A DNA stretch of 51,266 bases from Phenylobacterium sp. GTDB taxonomy: Bacteria > Pseudomonadota > Alphaproteobacteria > Caulobacterales > Caulobacteraceae. Below are positions 43,019-51,266 of this stretch, piece after piece. The position numbers and the translations under genes are program-made. The notes under the pieces were generated by a model. The model ran no database searches, had not been told where the DNA came from, and was given only the letters and a program-made list of their open reading frames with translations. The stretch is from the NCBI RefSeq assembly GCF_025934275.1, contig NZ_JAICYI010000020.1, forward strand, positions 1 through 51,266, written 5' to 3'. Within the stretch, counting starts at the first letter, position 1; the number at the start of each line of letters is the position of its first letter.

Positions 43019-44758
43019 ATGCATCGCCGACCGGACGGATCCTGGGACAAGACGCGCCTGCCAAGCCGGCATGTGACCGAGGGGCCGGCGCGCGCGCCGC
43101 ACCGGTCCTACTACTACGCCATGGGCCTTGGCAGCCGCGAGATCGCCCAGCCGTTCGTGGGCGTCGCCTCCTGCTGGAACGAGGCGGCGCCCTGCAACAC
43201 CGCGCTGATGCGCCAGGCGCACGCGGCGGCGGAGGGGGTGAAGGCGGCCGGCGGCACGCCGCGCGAATTCTGCACGATCACCGTCACCGACGGAATCGCC
43301 ATGGGCCACGAGGGCATGCGCTCGTCTCTGGTCAGCCGCGAGGTGATCGCCGATTCCGTCGAGCTCACGATGCGGGGCCACGCCTATGACGCGCTGGTCG
43401 GCGTCGCCGGCTGCGACAAGTCCCTGCCGGGCATGATGATGGCCATGCTCAGGCTCAATGTGCCGAGCGTCTTCCTTTATGGGGGCTCCATCCTGCCGGG
43501 CCGGCTCGACGACCGGGACCTGACCGTTCAGGACGTGTTCGAGGCGGTGGGCCAATTCTCCGCCGGCGTGATCGACGAGGCGCGGCTCTGCCAGGTGGAG
43601 CAGCACGCCTGCCCGGGCGACGGCGCCTGCGGCGGCCAGTTCACCGCCAACACCATGGCCCTGGTCTCGGAAGCGATCGGCTTGGCGTTGCCGCTCTCCT
43701 CGGCTCTGCCGGCCGCCTACCTCGACCGCGATCGTTACGCTCGCGCCTCGGGCGAGGCGGTGGTGCGGCTGATCGAGGCCAATATCCGCCCGCGCGACAT
43801 CTGCACGCGCAAGGCCTTCGAGAACGCCGCCGTGGTGGTCGCTGCGACCGGCGGGTCCACCAACGGCGGTCTCCATCTCCCCGCCATGGCCCATGAATGC
43901 GGGATCGAGTTCACGTTGCGCGACTTCGCCGAGATCTGCGCGCGCACGCCCTACATCGCCGACCTGAAGCCCGGCGGCCGGTTCGTCGCCAAGGACATGG
44001 GCGAGGCGGGCGGCGCGCCGATGCTGATGAAGACGCTGCTGGAGGGGGGCTACCTGCACGGCGATTGCATGACCGTAACCGGCAAGACGCTGGCCGAGAA
44101 CGTCGCCGACGTGAAATGGCGCGACGACCAGGAAGTGATCAGGCCGGTCTCGCGGCCGCTGTCGCCGACCGGCGGGCTGGTGGGTCTGTGGGGCTCGCTC
44201 GCCCCCGACGGCGCCATCGTCAAGGTGGCCGGGCTGAAGCACCAGAAGCACCGCGGTCCGGCCCGCGTATTCGACGGCGAGGAGGCCTGCTTCGCCGCCG
44301 TCGAGGCGCGCGCCTATAAGGAAGGCGAGGTGCTCGTCATCCGCTACGAGGGTCCGAAGGGCGGACCCGGCATGCGCGAGATGCTGTCGACCACTGCCGC
44401 GCTCTATGGTCAGGGCGTGGAGAACATTGCGCTCATCACCGACGGGCGCTTCTCGGGTGCGACGCGAGGGCTCTGCGTCGGCCACGTGGGACCGGAAGCC
44501 GCGGCCGGCGGGCCGATCGCCCTCGTCAAGGACGGCGACATCATCTCCATCGACGCCGAGGCGGGAACCATCGAGCTGGAGGTCGATCCCGTCGAGCTGG
44601 AGCACCGCGCCTACGAGCTCGAGAAGGCCGAACCCCGGCCAACCTACTACGGCTCCGGCGCGATCTGGAAGTTCGTGCAGATGGTCGGCCCCGCTTATCG
44701 AGGCGCCGTGACCCAGCCGGGCGCGGCGGCCGAGCGGCACGTCTACGCGGACATCTGA
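43019..44758 (+). CDS. ilvD: Dihydroxy-acid dehydratase (IlvD/Edd family)
   Basis: 579 residues from the ATG at 43019, with GGAG at good spacing; 21 open codons upstream are non-coding in character. Iron-sulfur ligands are C59 (AAPCN), C132 (VAGCDKSLPG) and C204 (CPGDGACGGQFTANTM). D91 and the Lys in GCDK would hold Mg2+. GRFSGATRGLCVGHVGPEA near the end carries the active-site Ser region. It dehydrates 2,3-dihydroxy acids in isoleucine, valine and leucine synthesis. A sugar-acid dehydratase remains possible, but the motif detail favours IlvD. One base separates its stop from the racemase gene. Confidence 0.88.
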   Translation: MHRRPDGSWDKTRLPSRHVTEGPARAPHRSYYYAMGLGSREIAQPFVGVASCWNEAAPCNTALMRQAHAAAEGVKAAGGTPREFCTITVTDGIAMGHEGMRSSLVSREVIADSVELTMRGHAYDALVGVAGCDKSLPGMMMAMLRLNVPSVFLYGGSILPGRLDDRDLTVQDVFEAVGQFSAGVIDEARLCQVEQHACPGDGACGGQFTANTMALVSEAIGLALPLSSALPAAYLDRDRYARASGEAVVRLIEANIRPRDICTRKAFENAAVVVAATGGSTNGGLHLPAMAHECGIEFTLRDFAEICARTPYIADLKPGGRFVAKDMGEAGGAPMLMKTLLEGGYLHGDCMTVTGKTLAENVADVKWRDDQEVIRPVSRPLSPTGGLVGLWGSLAPDGAIVKVAGLKHQKHRGPARVFDGEEACFAAVEARAYKEGEVLVIRYEGPKGGPGMREMLSTTAALYGQGVENIALITDGRFSGATRGLCVGHVGPEAAAGGPIALVKDGDIISIDAEAGTIELEVDPVELEHRAYELEKAEPRPTYYGSGAIWKFVQMVGPAYRGAVTQPGAAAERHVYADI

Positions 44759-44759
44759 G

Positions 44760-45449
44760 ATGAAGACCGTCGGCCTCATCGGCGGGATGAGCGCCGAGAG
44801 CACGGCGGTCTACTATCAGGCGATCAACCGACGGGTCCGCGAGCGGCTGGGCGGTCTGCACTCGGCCAAGCTGATCCTCTGGTCGGTGGACTTCGCGCCG
44901 ATCGCCGCGGCGCAGGCGCGGGACGACTGGGCCGCCACCGGGCGTGAGCTCGCGCAGGCCGCGCGTCGGCTGGAAGTCGCCGGCGCCGAGGCGCTGCTGA
45001 TCTGCGCCAACACCATGCACCTGAACGCGGCCGAGGTTCAGGCGGCGGTCTCCGTCCCGCTGATCCACATCGCCGATGCGACGGCCGAGGCGCTGAAGGC
45101 CAGGGGCGCCGCGCGGCCGCTGCTGCTCGCCACGCGCTTCACGATGGAGAAGCCGTTCTACCGCGAACGCCTGGCCGCCTCGGGGCTGCCGGTGCGGATC
45201 CCCGACGCGGCGGACCGGGCTCGCCTGCACGCCATCATCTACGACGAGCTGGTGAAGGGCGTGATCCGGGGAGAGTCCAAGGCGCTCGTCATGCAGATGA
45301 TCGAGCGCGGCGTCGCGGCCGGCGCCGACGCGGTGATCTTCGGCTGCACCGAGATCGGCCTGCTGCTCGATCCGGCGGAGCTGCCGCTGCCCGCCGTCGA
45401 CAGCGCGATCGCCCACTGCGAGGCGGCGGCGGATTTCGCGCTCAGCTAG
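44760..45449 (+). CDS. Aspartate/glutamate racemase family protein
   Basis: 229 residues, starting one base after the ilvD stop. MKTVGLIGGMSAEST is the usual opening. The two catalytic Cys are C82 (ICANTMH) and C196 (FGCTEIGLLL), as in cofactor-independent aspartate racemase and YgeA. It would interconvert L- and D-amino acids; the substrate could be aspartate, glutamate or another acid. Co-transcription with ilvD is likely. Its last 8 bases overlap the convergent NnrU-like gene. Confidence 0.88.
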   Translation: MKTVGLIGGMSAESTAVYYQAINRRVRERLGGLHSAKLILWSVDFAPIAAAQARDDWAATGRELAQAARRLEVAGAEALLICANTMHLNAAEVQAAVSVPLIHIADATAEALKARGAARPLLLATRFTMEKPFYRERLAASGLPVRIPDAADRARLHAIIYDELVKGVIRGESKALVMQMIERGVAAGADAVIFGCTEIGLLLDPAELPLPAVDSAIAHCEAAADFALS

Positions 45450-46137
45450 GCAACGCGCGCACGCCGAACAGGTAGGGATGGGCCCAGGCGAGCGCCGCCC
45501 AGACCAGCACGGCGAGCGCGATCCTCCACCAGCCGATCTCGCGTACGTCCAGGCGCTGGCGGCCGGCCGCAATGGCGACGAAGGGGATGTTGGAGGTCTG
45601 CGCCGCGAAGACCTCCCAGAGCTTGCCGAGCTTGCGTCGCCGCTTGGCGTCGATGCTGACGGTTCCGAACAGCGCCAGCGCCAGCATCGAGCCGAACAGG
45701 ATCAGGCCCGCGGCGTCGCCGCCCGCCAGAAGGTGGCCCGCCGCCCAGGCGGCGACGCCCCAAAGGAACGGATGGCGGGTGATCCGCAGCATGCCGCGGA
45801 CCACGTCCACCCGGTCGAGAGCGTTCTCCTGGCGCACGCTCGTCGGGTTGCGCGTCGTCAGGCCCGGGACGATCAGCAGCATCGCCGCCAGCTGCACGGC
45901 GATCTGGATCCAGCGGGTCGCAGGCGTGATCAGCCAGAGCAGGTCATCCGCCGTCGACGCCTTTGCCTGGGCGAAGGCGAAGCCCAACCAGACCAGCGTC
46001 GTGATCGAGGCGAGGCTGAAGAGGCCCATGTAGGGGCCCTCGCCGATGCGCACGGTGAGCGCGTCGCGCAGCCGTGTCCCGGAAACCAGGAGGTGCAGCA
46101 GCACGAAGACGGCGGATGCGGCGATCAACATGCCCAT
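45442..46137 (-). CDS. NnrU family membrane protein
   Basis: 231 residues with about six hydrophobic segments; ATG at 46137 with GGAGG about eight bases upstream. ITRHPFLWGVAAWAAGHLLAGG matches the NnrU/isoprenylcysteine methyltransferase-like conserved core (PF07298). NnrU was named from nitric oxide reductase regulation, but genes for denitrification are absent here and the role is unclear. Its stop is TGA in a frame different from the CTAG of the racemase gene. Confidence 0.85.
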   Translation of the reverse strand: MGMLIAASAVFVLLHLLVSGTRLRDALTVRIGEGPYMGLFSLASITTLVWLGFAFAQAKASTADDLLWLITPATRWIQIAVQLAAMLLIVPGLTTRNPTSVRQENALDRVDVVRGMLRITRHPFLWGVAAWAAGHLLAGGDAAGLILFGSMLALALFGTVSIDAKRRRKLGKLWEVFAAQTSNIPFVAIAAGRQRLDVREIGWWRIALAVLVWAALAWAHPYLFGVRALPS

Positions 46138-46174
46138 GCGAGGCCCTCCCGAGCGCCGAGACTGCCGCGAGCCG

Positions 46175-46801
46175 TCAGAAGGTCAAGCTGTCATCGTCCT
46201 CCGCGTCGCGGTCGAATGGCGGCGGGTCCGGTTTCGGCGGGGCGGGCGTCGTCGCAGCCGCGACCACCGGCGAGAGCCGGCGCGGTAGCGGCCGGCGGAA
46301 CAGGGCTTCGGTCCGAGCCAGCCAGCGGTTGCCCTCCTCCATCGCTTCTGTCGCCATGCGCTTGCGCTGGTCCGCGGCGATCCAGAGGTCGAGATCGAAA
46401 TCGGGATTGGCAGGATCGCTGAACACAAGCCGCAACCGGACCAGCCGTTCGCCGCCCGTCAGGCTGTCGACCGCGCGGCGCGGTTCGCCGCGATGCACCC
46501 GCCCCGCCACCTGGCCGTCGACGACCAGCTCGGCGCCGATCAGCTCGTCCACGCCGTAGATCAGGCACCAGGCCCCGGCGTCCCAGGCGACGGCGAGCAG
46601 GTTCTTGGTGAAATTGAAGCCCACCCCTCGGCCGCGGCCGTTGGCCACGAGCAACGCGTGCGGAGCCTCACCCAGCACCTTGCGCAGGCCGCGCCGGATG
46701 CGCCGGCTCTCGTCCATCGACCAGGCCGCCGCGCCCCCGGCCGCGGTCAGGCCAAGGCCTGCCACGACGATCAGAAGCACGAGCCTCGCCATCTCGTCCA
46801 T
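46175..46801 (-). CDS. Unrecognised protein with one membrane anchor and acidic C terminus
   Basis: 208 residues, not assigned to a family. Residues about 5-28 form one hydrophobic segment, possibly an uncleaved anchor. The soluble part shows GVGFNFTKNLLAVAWDAGAW, LIGAELVVDGQVAGRV, LRLVFSDPANPDFDLDLW and an amphipathic helix MATEAMEEGNRWLARTEALF. The tail is Pro-rich (about 178-192), then acidic, and ends EDDDSLTF. It may be a beta-rich inner-membrane-tethered domain. It is 37 bases downstream of nothing on its strand except the MarR gene stop (46851), and may share its transcript. Confidence 0.6.
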   Translation of the reverse strand: MDEMARLVLLIVVAGLGLTAAGGAAAWSMDESRRIRRGLRKVLGEAPHALLVANGRGRGVGFNFTKNLLAVAWDAGAWCLIYGVDELIGAELVVDGQVAGRVHRGEPRRAVDSLTGGERLVRLRLVFSDPANPDFDLDLWIAADQRKRMATEAMEEGNRWLARTEALFRRPLPRRLSPVVAAATTPAPPKPDPPPFDRDAEDDDSLTF

Positions 46802-46850
46802 CGGCCGAGGCTATCCCCTTGTCCGAGTCTGACCTAGACCCCGCCCTCGG

Positions 46851-47333
46851 CTATTTGGGCGCGCGTCCGCTGCCGCCGGCGCGCTTCGCGGTCCCAGGCT
46901 CCGCCGCCAGCCGGCGGAGCGTCTTGAGGAGCTCGCGGAAGATCGGCGCGCTGGCGGAGAGTTCGCGAAGGTTGATCGCGACCACGCGCTCCAGGAGGCC
47001 CTCGGCCTCCGCCGTCGGCCGCAGCAGGATCCGCCGCCGATCGAGCGGCGAGGGGCTGCGGGTCACGAGGTCGCGCTCCACGAGTCGGGCCACCAGCCCC
47101 ACCGCGCTGTGGTTCTTGATCATCAGGGCGTCGGCCAGTTCGCTGATGGTCATCGGCTCGGCGCCCGCGTGGGCGCGGATCGCCAACAGGGCCTGGTGCT
47201 GCTGCGGCGTCAGGCCGACCGACTGGGCCGCGGTCTCGCTGAAGGCGGCGAACCGGCGCAGCGCCTGCCTGAACGCGGCCATGGCCTGATAGTCGGCGGC
47301 GACGAGGCGTTCGGTCGGGTCGCGATCGGCCAT
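46851..47333 (-). CDS. MarR family transcriptional regulator
   Basis: 160 residues from the ATG at 47333, two bases after the xth stop; the longer frame to 47567 is shadow of xth. Winged helix: SVGLTPQQHQALLAI, then the recognition region MTISELADALMIKNHSAVGLVARLVERDLVTRS and the wing DRRRILLRPT. MarR proteins are dimeric repressors that respond to phenolic or oxidative signals. It is downstream of xth and ahead of the unrecognised protein, so it may control its own operon. Confidence 0.92.
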   Translation of the reverse strand: MADRDPTERLVAADYQAMAAFRQALRRFAAFSETAAQSVGLTPQQHQALLAIRAHAGAEPMTISELADALMIKNHSAVGLVARLVERDLVTRSPSPLDRRRILLRPTAEAEGLLERVVAINLRELSASAPIFRELLKTLRRLAAEPGTAKRAGGSGRAPK

Positions 47334-47335
47334 CG

Positions 47336-48130
47336 TCAGGCCTCCAGTTCGATGATCAGCGGGACATGGTCGGACGGCTTTTCCCAGGATCGCACCTCGC
47401 GGTGGATCGAGACGCCGCGCAGGATGTCTGCCGCCTGCGGCGACAGCAGCGCGTGGTCGATGCGGATGCCGTTGTTCCGCTGCCACGCGCCGGCCTGGTA
47501 ATCCCAGAAGGTGTAGGCGCCCGGCGCCCCGTTGGCTTCCAGATAGGCGTCCGAGAACCCCATCCATTTCAGCGTCCGGAACGCCTCGCGGGTCTCGCGC
47601 TGGAAGAGCGCGTCGTGCGTCCAGTTGGTCGGGTACTCGGCGTCGCGCGGCTCGGGGATGACGTTGTAGTCGCCGAGCAGGGCCATCGGCTCCTCGAGCT
47701 CGAGGAGCGAATGCGCATGGGCCTGGAGCCGGCCCATCCAGGCGAGCTTGTAGCCGAACTTCTCGGTGGCGATCGGATTCCCGTTCGGCAGGTAGATCGA
47801 GGCTACGCGCACCGGCCGCGGCCCGGAAACCACCGCCTCGACATAGCGGGCGTGATCGTCGCCGTCGCCGCCGTGATCGGGATGCACGGGAAGACCGCGG
47901 CGCACGTCGTCGAGCGGGAATTTCGAAAGGATCGCGACGCCGTTATAGGTCTTCTGGCCGTGGACCGCGAGATTATAGCCCAGCCTTTCAAAAGGTTCGG
48001 CCGGGAACTTCTCGTCGACGCACTTGATCTCCTGCAGGCAGGCCACATCCGGCCTGGCCTCCTCGAACCAGCGCACGACGGTCTCCAGCCGCGCGTTGAT
48101 CGAATTCACGTTCCAGGTGGCGATCCGCAT
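47336..48130 (-). CDS. xth: Exodeoxyribonuclease III
   Basis: 264 residues, normal length. AP endonuclease/EEP fold: MRIATWNVNSINARL, the metal-binding Glu in CLQEIKC, LGDYNVIPEPRDAE with Asp-X-Asn, and the C-terminal SDHVPLIIEL with the catalytic Asp-His. It cuts DNA at abasic sites and trims 3' ends in base-excision repair. Divergent from the MFS gene by 218 bases; MarR follows after two bases. Confidence 0.94.
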   Translation of the reverse strand: MRIATWNVNSINARLETVVRWFEEARPDVACLQEIKCVDEKFPAEPFERLGYNLAVHGQKTYNGVAILSKFPLDDVRRGLPVHPDHGGDGDDHARYVEAVVSGPRPVRVASIYLPNGNPIATEKFGYKLAWMGRLQAHAHSLLELEEPMALLGDYNVIPEPRDAEYPTNWTHDALFQRETREAFRTLKWMGFSDAYLEANGAPGAYTFWDYQAGAWQRNNGIRIDHALLSPQAADILRGVSIHREVRSWEKPSDHVPLIIELEA

Positions 48131-48348
48131 GGAAATCCGAGACTCGTACCGTCGCAGCGAAGGTTATCGGGCGCGCGGGCCCGGCTCAAGCGCGGGCGTC
48201 ACTCGCTTCCCGGTGGCATGTCACGGCGGCGTCACGCGGGCTCCATAGGCCTGCCGCGCAATGCTGTTGCTCTTCGGCGGCGCCGCCGCGCGGATGCCGG
48301 CGCACAGCAGACGTCACGGGCGACCGGTCGCCCCCAGGGGAGCGGATC

Positions 48349-49716
48349 TTGAGCGACAGCGACTTTTCGGTAGTCGATGAGCAGCGGTTCCAGGCGTTCC
48401 ACTGGCGCGCGATCCTGACCACCGGCCTGGGCGTCTTCTGCGACGGCTACGACCTCTCCTCCATCGGCCTCGTGCTGCCGCTGGTGCTGGCGTCCTACGG
48501 GACCGCCACGCTCAGCAGCCTGGACAGCGCGTTGCTGGCGGCCTCGGCCCTCGTGGGCGCGGCGATCGGCGCGCTGATCTTCGGCATGCTCGGCCAGTGG
48601 GGCCGCAAGCGGTTCTACGGCTACGACGTGCTGATCCTGGGCCTTGCGGCGCTCGCCCAGGCGTTCGCCCCGAGCATCGCCTGGCTGATCGCGCTGCGCT
48701 TCATCCTCGGCCTGGGCGTCGGCGCCGACTATGTGCTCTCGCCGGTGATCATGGCCGAGCACTCCAACCGAGCCGACCGGGGTCGCGCGCTCGGCCTGGG
48801 CTTCGGGACCATGTGGCCGCTCGGCGCCCTCACGGCGGCCATCTTCAAGTTGCTGCTGCAGGCGCTGCACGTGCCCCCGGACCTGCAGTGGCGGCTGGTG
48901 CTCGCGGCCGGCGCGGTCCCGGCGCTGGCGGTGCTCTACTTCCGCCGGAAGATGCCCGAGACGGCGCGCTTCCTCGCCCGGCTGGAGGCCAACCAGGCCG
49001 CAGCCAAGCAGGTCATGGCGCAGGTCGGCGGCCATGATGTCACGCCCCCTGCGGCCGATACCCGTCCCTTCGGCGAGGTGTTCGCCCTGCACGCCAGGTG
49101 GATCTTCTCCGGGGCGCTGTTGTGGATGATCTACGACCTGGTGGTCTACTCGACGATCCTGTTCGGCCCCTCGCTGATCGCCAAGGGCATGGGACTCGCG
49201 CCCGTCGATTTCACCCTGCTGATCGAGCTGGTGTTCGTGGTCCCGGCCTCGCTGCTGATGTCCTGGTTCCTGCTCGACAAGATCGGACGCAAGCCGCTGC
49301 AGGTCTGGGGGTTCGCGATCTCGGCGGTGCTGCTGATCATATTCGCCATGCTGCGCTCGAAGCTCTCCGGCGCGCCTGGCCTCGCCTTCATCGTCTACGG
49401 CCTGTTCAACGTCTCGCAGACCGGACCGGGGCTGGTGTCCGGCGCAGGCGTGTTCGGCGTGGAGCTCGCGCCCACCCGCATCCGCAGCGTCGCCCAGTCG
49501 ATCACTGTGGCCGGCGGCCGGATCGGCGCGGCGATCAGCGGCTTCGCCTTCCCGCTGCTGTTCGGCGCGGTCGGCGAAACCTCGACCATGTTCATCCTGG
49601 TGGCCATCTCGATTGCAGGCGCGATCTGCACGCAGGTGCTGGTGCCTGAGACCAGCGCCCGCTCGCTGGAGGAAATCAACAGCGAGACCGCCGTCGCCGT
49701 CCGGCCGGCGCAGTAG
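48349..49716 (+). CDS. MFS transporter (sugar/organic acid:H+ symporter type)
   Basis: 455 residues from a TTG at 48349 with AGGGGAG eight bases upstream. Twelve membrane segments in two halves with a central loop (about 200-245). Motif GQWGRKRFYG after the second helix and LDKIGRKPL after the eighth are the classic MFS loops, and VLVPETSARSLEEI resembles the PETKG-type end of the sugar porter family. The opening VFCDGYDLSSIGLVLPLVL resembles the aromatic acid and phosphate symporters. The substrate is not resolved. Confidence 0.88.
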   Translation: MSDSDFSVVDEQRFQAFHWRAILTTGLGVFCDGYDLSSIGLVLPLVLASYGTATLSSLDSALLAASALVGAAIGALIFGMLGQWGRKRFYGYDVLILGLAALAQAFAPSIAWLIALRFILGLGVGADYVLSPVIMAEHSNRADRGRALGLGFGTMWPLGALTAAIFKLLLQALHVPPDLQWRLVLAAGAVPALAVLYFRRKMPETARFLARLEANQAAAKQVMAQVGGHDVTPPAADTRPFGEVFALHARWIFSGALLWMIYDLVVYSTILFGPSLIAKGMGLAPVDFTLLIELVFVVPASLLMSWFLLDKIGRKPLQVWGFAISAVLLIIFAMLRSKLSGAPGLAFIVYGLFNVSQTGPGLVSGAGVFGVELAPTRIRSVAQSITVAGGRIGAAISGFAFPLLFGAVGETSTMFILVAISIAGAICTQVLVPETSARSLEEINSETAVAVRPAQ

Positions 49717-49800
49717 CCCGGCCGTCCGCCTGCGCTTGGGCGCCGTGGCGTCAGCCCGCTAGGCTCGCCTCCGGATCGAAAAAAGCGCAGGGGAGGCCGC

Positions 49801-51266
49801 GTGGACGCGCGTACGCCAGTGATCATCGGGGTGGGCGAAGCCTCGGAGCGGATCGGCGAGCCCGGCTATCAGGGCCTCTCGCCGGTCGAGCTTGCGGCGC
49901 GGGCGGCCCAGGCGGCGCTCGACGACACGCGCGCCGGCGTCCCGCCGGCGCCGCACATCGGCGTGGTGGCGGCGGTGCGCCAGTTCGAGACGTCGGGTCC
50001 CAACGCCCAGTCCCCGTTCGGCCGGTCCAACAACTTCCCGCGTTCGGTCGCGCGCCGCATCGGCGCGGACCCCCGGCGCGCGATCCTCGAGCCGGTCGGC
50101 GGCCAGGGCCCGCAGCACCTGGTCAACGAGTTCGCCAAAGCGATCGCCCAAGGCGAGATGGACCTCGCCATGATCTGCGGCGCGGAGGCGATCTCCACCC
50201 TGCGGCGCCTGCTCGGCCAGGGCGAGACGCGCGACTGGAGCGAGACCGTCGGCGGCGACCTCGAGGACCGCGGCTACGGCATGGAGACGCTGGTCTCGCC
50301 GGAGCTCAACGCCCACGGCGTGCGCACCGCGATCCAGCACTACGCCATCTTCGAAAACGCCCGCCGCGCCAAGCGCGGCCTGGACCGCAAGGCCTACGCC
50401 CTGGAGATGGGCGAGCTGTTCGCCCCGTTCACGAACGTCGCGGCCGAAAATCCGCACGCCATGAGCCACGAGGTGTTCGACGCGCCCGCGCTCGCCACGA
50501 TCACCGAGCGCAACCGGATGGTCGCCGATCCCTTCCCGCGGCGGATGGTCTCGCGCGACCAGACCAACCAGGGGGCGGCGGTGCTGATCGCCTCGGCGGC
50601 CAAGGCGCGCGAGCTCGGCGTGCCGGAGGACCGCTGGGTCTATCTGCATGGCGCTGCGGACGTCGCCGAGCGCAAGCCGCTCGAACGGGCCGACCTCTCG
50701 GCTTATCCCGCCGCGGGCCTCGCGGCGCGCGCCGCGCTGGAGCGGGCCGGAATCGGCGTCGACGACGTCGCGCTCTTCGACCTTTATTCCTGCTTCCCGA
50801 TCGCGGTCTTCGACGTGCGCGACGAGCTCGGAATGAAGCCCGACGATCCGCGACCGCTGACGCTCACCGGCGGGCTGCCGTTCTTCGGCGGCGCCGGCAA
50901 CAACTACTCGATGCATGCGATCGCCAGCGCGGTGCGCGGCCTGCGCGAGCGCCCGGGCGCGTACGGCTTCGTCGGCGCGAACGGCGGGTTCCTCTCGAAG
51001 TACTCGGTCGGCGTCTATTCAACCGAACCCGTGGAGTGGCGGGAGCATTCGTCGGCGCCCCTGCAGGCGCAAGTGGACAGCTGGGCCGCGCCGGCCGCCG
51101 CCCCCGAGGCTGCGAGCGACGGCGTGGTGGAGAGCTACACCATCGACTATGGCCGCGGCGCGCCGATCGCGACGCTGGTCTGTCGGGCCGGCGACGGCGG
51201 GCGCTTCTGCGCCATGAGCGATCCGGACGATCCGAGCCTCGCGGCCGCGATGGGCCAGGCCGAGCC
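49801..51266 (+). CDS. Thiolase-like protein type 1 (acetyl-CoA acetyltransferase family), 3' end outside window
   Basis: The frame starts at a GTG at 49801 and is open to the last base, so at least 488 residues are present. TPVIIGVGEASERIG opens a thiolase fold. Where thiolases have the nucleophilic Cys, it has GGQGPQ (100-105), so that residue is missing. DLYSCFPIAV (C331) and LPFFGGAGNNYSMHAIA keep the second active-site region. After about residue 430 an added segment, ESYTIDYGRGAPIATLVCRA, resembles the extra C-terminal domain of mycobacterial TLP1. It binds CoA thioesters in fatty-acid or sterol metabolism; catalysis is uncertain. Confidence 0.82.
   Translation, partial: MDARTPVIIGVGEASERIGEPGYQGLSPVELAARAAQAALDDTRAGVPPAPHIGVVAAVRQFETSGPNAQSPFGRSNNFPRSVARRIGADPRRAILEPVGGQGPQHLVNEFAKAIAQGEMDLAMICGAEAISTLRRLLGQGETRDWSETVGGDLEDRGYGMETLVSPELNAHGVRTAIQHYAIFENARRAKRGLDRKAYALEMGELFAPFTNVAAENPHAMSHEVFDAPALATITERNRMVADPFPRRMVSRDQTNQGAAVLIASAAKARELGVPEDRWVYLHGAADVAERKPLERADLSAYPAAGLAARAALERAGIGVDDVALFDLYSCFPIAVFDVRDELGMKPDDPRPLTLTGGLPFFGGAGNNYSMHAIASAVRGLRERPGAYGFVGANGGFLSKYSVGVYSTEPVEWREHSSAPLQAQVDSWAAPAAAPEAASDGVVESYTIDYGRGAPIATLVCRAGDGGRFCAMSDPDDPSLAAAMGQAE

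Noticed and set aside
1..51266. Prophage, insertion sequence, CRISPR or secretion cluster
   Set aside because: No terminal repeats with transposase, phage structural genes, regular spaced repeats or secretion ATPases were seen in any frame.

Overview
The window is strongly GC-rich, densely coded DNA of alphaproteobacterial character. The gene complement fits a Caulobacterales relative such as Phenylobacterium or Caulobacter: a class II DAHP synthase, TonB_C-repeat secreted proteins, an AceE-like transketolase, several large TonB-dependent receptors and a glutathione system. That placement is inferred from gene content, not from a marker gene. It reads as ordinary chromosome: housekeeping genes throughout, one tRNA, and no integrase, transposase, phage gene, CRISPR array or origin.

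Layout. 1-3243: end of a glutathione S-transferase, a secreted S1/P1 nuclease overlapping a Nudix hydrolase, a Fet4-like permease and folD. 3261-6767: a four-gene minus-strand MCE (Mla-like) lipid transporter, with permease carrying a STAS domain, ATPase, MCE protein and lipoprotein, each overlapping the next by 4 bases. 7029-11108: a degenerate GIY-YIG-like protein, a hemolysin III family protein, a YdcF-like protein and an AceE-like transketolase. 11310-11384: tRNA-Val(CAC). 11451-23212: gph, a PSMA-like M28 peptidase, glmU-rpiA-GT25, a triple TonB_C protein with a cupin, gor with an O-antigen-ligase-like protein, and class II DAHP synthase. 23219-30851: a methyltransferase-like remnant, a MATE transporter, a PQQ-dependent dehydrogenase lipoprotein, a DUF429-like protein, a DhlA-type haloalkane dehalogenase, a CurA-like reductase and a Gfo/Idh/MocA oxidoreductase.

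30865-42623 is the accessory-looking part. Three large paralogous TonB-dependent receptors lie on the minus strand, each followed by a near-identical terminator hairpin. Between them sit a glutathione peroxidase, an enoyl-CoA hydratase/AcuI-type reductase pair and a globin. This looks like a duplicated outer-membrane uptake module beside acyl-CoA and redox enzymes; the substrate is unknown.

43019-51266: ilvD with an aspartate/glutamate racemase-like gene, an NnrU-like membrane protein, an unrecognised membrane-anchored protein, xth with a MarR regulator, an MFS transporter, and the beginning of a type 1 thiolase-like protein that runs off the window. Four convergent gene pairs in the window end on a shared CTAG tetranucleotide. 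No clearly new multi-gene system was found. The observations most worth following are the compact-cap DhlA-like dehalogenase, the receptor trio with its Cys-rich loops and shared terminators, the C-X10-C TonB_C repeat protein, the thiolase-like protein without its nucleophile, and the degenerate GIY-YIG protein.
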